Source: SIG588 sp045597045 (GTDB lineage: Bacteria > Bacillota > Clostridia > Oscillospirales > Acutalibacteraceae). Taken from it: a stretch of DNA of 7,628 nucleotides. Positions 6,324-7,628 of this stretch are shown one piece after another. The notes under the pieces were generated by a model, which was not told the DNA's origin, searched no databases, and saw only the letters and a list, made by a program, of their open reading frames with translations. Made by a program: the position numbers and the translations under genes. Positions within the stretch are counted from its first letter, which is position 1. The number at the start of each line of letters is the position of its first letter. The DNA is taken from positions 1-7,628 of the forward strand of contig JAZODN010000050.1 of NCBI GenBank assembly GCA_045597045.1, given 5' to 3'.

Positions 6324-6359
6324 AAATCGACAAATCTCAAAAGAGGTTTGTCGATTTTT
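6323..6359 (+). terminator. Intrinsic terminator of the tRNA-Ser operon
   Basis: A 16-bp stem (6323-6338 with 6343-6358, one T-G wobble) with loop AAAA, followed by T-rich sequence (TTTTT C TTTTT). The left arm begins on the terminal A of the encoded CCA, so the hairpin directly abuts the mature tRNA 3' end. Confidence 0.92.
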
Positions 6360-6367
6360 CTTTTTAA

Positions 6368-6388
6368 CTCTTCACTCTTCACTCTTCA
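6368..6388 (+). repeat. Three tandem copies of CTCTTCA
   Basis: Three perfect head-to-tail 7-nt units directly after the terminator T-run. The surrounding spacer (6360-6486) shows no convincing gene. It also carries a second copy of GTCGATTTT(GGCG) at 6402-6414 and two copies of GCATCGT (6431-6437, 6442-6448). It may be a decayed short intergenic repeat element. Confidence 0.7.
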
Positions 6389-6487
6389 CATTTCTCTTAC
6401 CGTCGATTTTGGCGAGTAACAAGTAATAGTGCATCGTTTCAGCATCGTATCCCGCGAGTCCAAAACGGCCGCCTACCGTTCTTTACA

Positions 6488-6532
6488 AAAAGCATGGCGT
6501 GATATCCTTAACGGATATTACGCCATGCTTTT
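6488..6532. terminator. Intrinsic terminator of the GH2 gene
   Basis: A 20-bp stem (6488-6507 with 6513-6532, one G-T wobble) with a 5-nt loop. On the minus strand it starts a few bases after the GH2 stop codon and ends in TTTTT (6487-6491). On the plus strand it ends in TTTTCTTC and could also stop readthrough from the tRNA side. Confidence 0.92.
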
Positions 6533-6537
6533 CTTCG

Positions 6538-7628
6538 TTATTTCTTTTTCGGTTTGGGTTTGCGAATCTTATTCAATTTGGCGTTGAGCGCCAACAGATC
6601 CTCTTTGGTGAACTTCGCCTCCATCATACCTCCGGCGAGTGTGATCAAACGTAGGACGGTAAAGCCGTTCATCATGGTGATCATTTCGGGGGTGACCTCA
6701 AAACCGGCCGCTTTTTTCTTTTCGCCTTTTTTCTTGCCACCCAGCATCTTGGCCATCAACTTGGCAAAAATTAACTTGCCGCGCACAGTACCGAGCACCT
6801 CGCCCATCTTGTCATTAAGCGAAAAGCGGCCTTCCGGCGCGTGAATATCAAACCAGTTGAGAATCGCCCCTTCTTCGCGCAGACGGTAATCCTCATTAAA
6901 TTCGGCCACCTTGCGAATAACGCTTTCATCTTTGCAATCGCCTGCCACCGCCTCTAATCTGGTTTCGCCGATGTTTGGCACATCAAAATAGAAGAAGTGC
7001 TCGGCGGCGGTCTGCTTGCCGAGGCTGCGGCCATTGGCAAACAGTTCCACTTCGGGTAAATTGGAATACACCGTAACACGCGTCATGTCTTCCACGCGAT
7101 CCACATACCGCTTGCCGCACACATGCACAAACGGCTCATCCGACAGCCACGCTTTATAGGCATAGAACGCATCCTTCTTATAACGGCGATCCATGGTGAC
7201 GAGACCCTTGTGGTTTTGGCCGTTTTCGCCGCCCTCGCAGCGTGCATCGGCACCGAAATCAAACATATTCCACACGTGGGTGGCCCACATGTATTTGCGC
7301 GTGAACAGCTGCTTGATCAATTCTTCGTGATAATAGGCTTGATACTCCTCGGTATAATCGCCCTGGCGCGGATCGGAGGTGTGCCAATTAAGTGCCTCAC
7401 AGCCGTATTCCGAGCAACCGATCGGAATGGTGGGATGTGTAGCATGGAACTTATCGAACCACGGGCCGTTCATATCCGTCTCGCCGCCGTACCACCCAAA
7501 ATAGTGGTTATAGGACACCACATCAGGAATTTGCAGATACGGATCGTCCAGTTTGCACATGGAAACCGCCGCAATCGTGGTGAGACGCGTGGGATCCAAC
7601 TTGTGACAGAGATCGTTCAACAAACGGT
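6538..7628 (-). CDS. Glycoside hydrolase family 2 enzyme, C-terminal part (beta-galactosidase/glucuronidase-like)
   Basis: The 3' part of a larger gene; the reading frame is still open at the window end, so the N-terminal sugar-binding and Ig-like domains and the acid/base glutamate are outside. Counting from the TTG at 7623, residues 1-160 are the second half of the GH2 TIM barrel: LDPTRLTT, DVVSYNHYFGWY, and PIGCSEYG with Glu72 as the expected nucleophile, then WATHVWNMFDFG and NHKGLVTMDRRYKKDAFYAYKA. A DUF4982-like Ig domain follows (about 165-230; VTVYSNLPEVELFANGRSLG). A long C-terminal extension (about 245-361) is helical and lysine-rich, with GGKKKGEKKK and a KPKPKKK end. The enzyme should retain a beta-linked terminal sugar hydrolase mechanism; the exact sugar cannot be told from this portion. 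A terminator follows directly, so it ends its transcript. Confidence 0.93.
   Translation of the reverse strand, partial: RLLNDLCHKLDPTRLTTIAAVSMCKLDDPYLQIPDVVSYNHYFGWYGGETDMNGPWFDKFHATHPTIPIGCSEYGCEALNWHTSDPRQGDYTEEYQAYYHEELIKQLFTRKYMWATHVWNMFDFGADARCEGGENGQNHKGLVTMDRRYKKDAFYAYKAWLSDEPFVHVCGKRYVDRVEDMTRVTVYSNLPEVELFANGRSLGKQTAAEHFFYFDVPNIGETRLEAVAGDCKDESVIRKVAEFNEDYRLREEGAILNWFDIHAPEGRFSLNDKMGEVLGTVRGKLIFAKLMAKMLGGKKKGEKKKAAGFEVTPEMITMMNGFTVLRLITLAGGMMEAKFTKEDLLALNAKLNKIRKPKPKKK

Larger units (their letters stand above)
6319..6414. repeat. 13-nt perfect inverted repeat linking the tRNA-Ser 3' end to the downstream spacer
   Basis: CGCCAAAATCGAC (6319-6331) and its exact reverse complement GTCGATTTTGGCG (6402-6414). 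The first nine bases of the distal copy (GTCGATTTT) also repeat the right arm of the terminator (6350-6358). The distal copy extends further into sequence complementary to the tRNA CGCCA end, which a terminator duplication alone would not supply. Confidence 0.7.

Noticed and set aside
6182..6382. 66-codon minus-strand open frame containing GGEGETRTP
   Set aside because: It runs antisense through tRNA-Ser(GCU) and its terminator. Translations of this kind over serine tRNA genes are a well-known annotation artefact.
6464..6480. Small hairpin AACGG-N7-CCGTT as a possible extra terminator or small RNA element
   Set aside because: Only five base pairs with no strong T-run; likely by chance, and a much stronger terminator lies next to it.

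Overview
The window looks like a chromosomal segment of a spore-forming, moderately GC-rich Clostridia member, probably Oscillospiraceae/Ruminococcaceae-like. This is an inference from a SpoVB-type flippase, a SpoIID-like protein, a DUF1292 gene, strong sigma-A promoters, AG-rich Shine-Dalgarno sites and a clostridial-style GH2 enzyme. No phage, plasmid, insertion-sequence or CRISPR signature is visible.

Layout: (1) Positions 1-56 hold the 5' part of a tRNA-Val(GAC) on the minus strand, with a perfect consensus promoter at 91-119. (2) Back to back with it is an extended -10 promoter (127-155) driving asnS (202-1596) and, one base later, a small DUF1292 gene (1598-1849). A long convergent hairpin (1871-1909) closes this unit. 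(3) The minus strand from 5915 down to 1909 carries a tightly packed four-gene operon. In order of transcription it encodes a small beta-sandwich (transthyretin/CarboxypepD_reg-like) protein, a compact SpoIID-like domain fused to three peptidoglycan-binding modules, a protein with two more such modules, and a SpoVB/MurJ-superfamily flippase. The first three genes are linked by two ATGA overlaps, and the flippase start overlaps the third gene. A sigma-E-like sequence lies upstream. (4) On the plus strand, a consensus promoter drives tandem tRNA-Ser(UGA) and tRNA-Ser(GCU) genes, both with encoded CCA, ended by an intrinsic terminator. (5) A roughly 200-nt repeat-bearing spacer follows, then the 3' part of a GH2 glycosidase gene on the minus strand (6538 to beyond the window end), with its own terminator.

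The most interesting part is the four-gene operon. It joins peptidoglycan recognition (five PG-binding modules), a minimised SpoIID-like fold and a lipid-flippase-type transporter. None of the three wall-binding-type proteins shows a signal peptide or membrane anchor. With the putative mother-cell promoter, this suggests an uncharacterised spore-envelope or cortex module, but that role is inferred, not shown.
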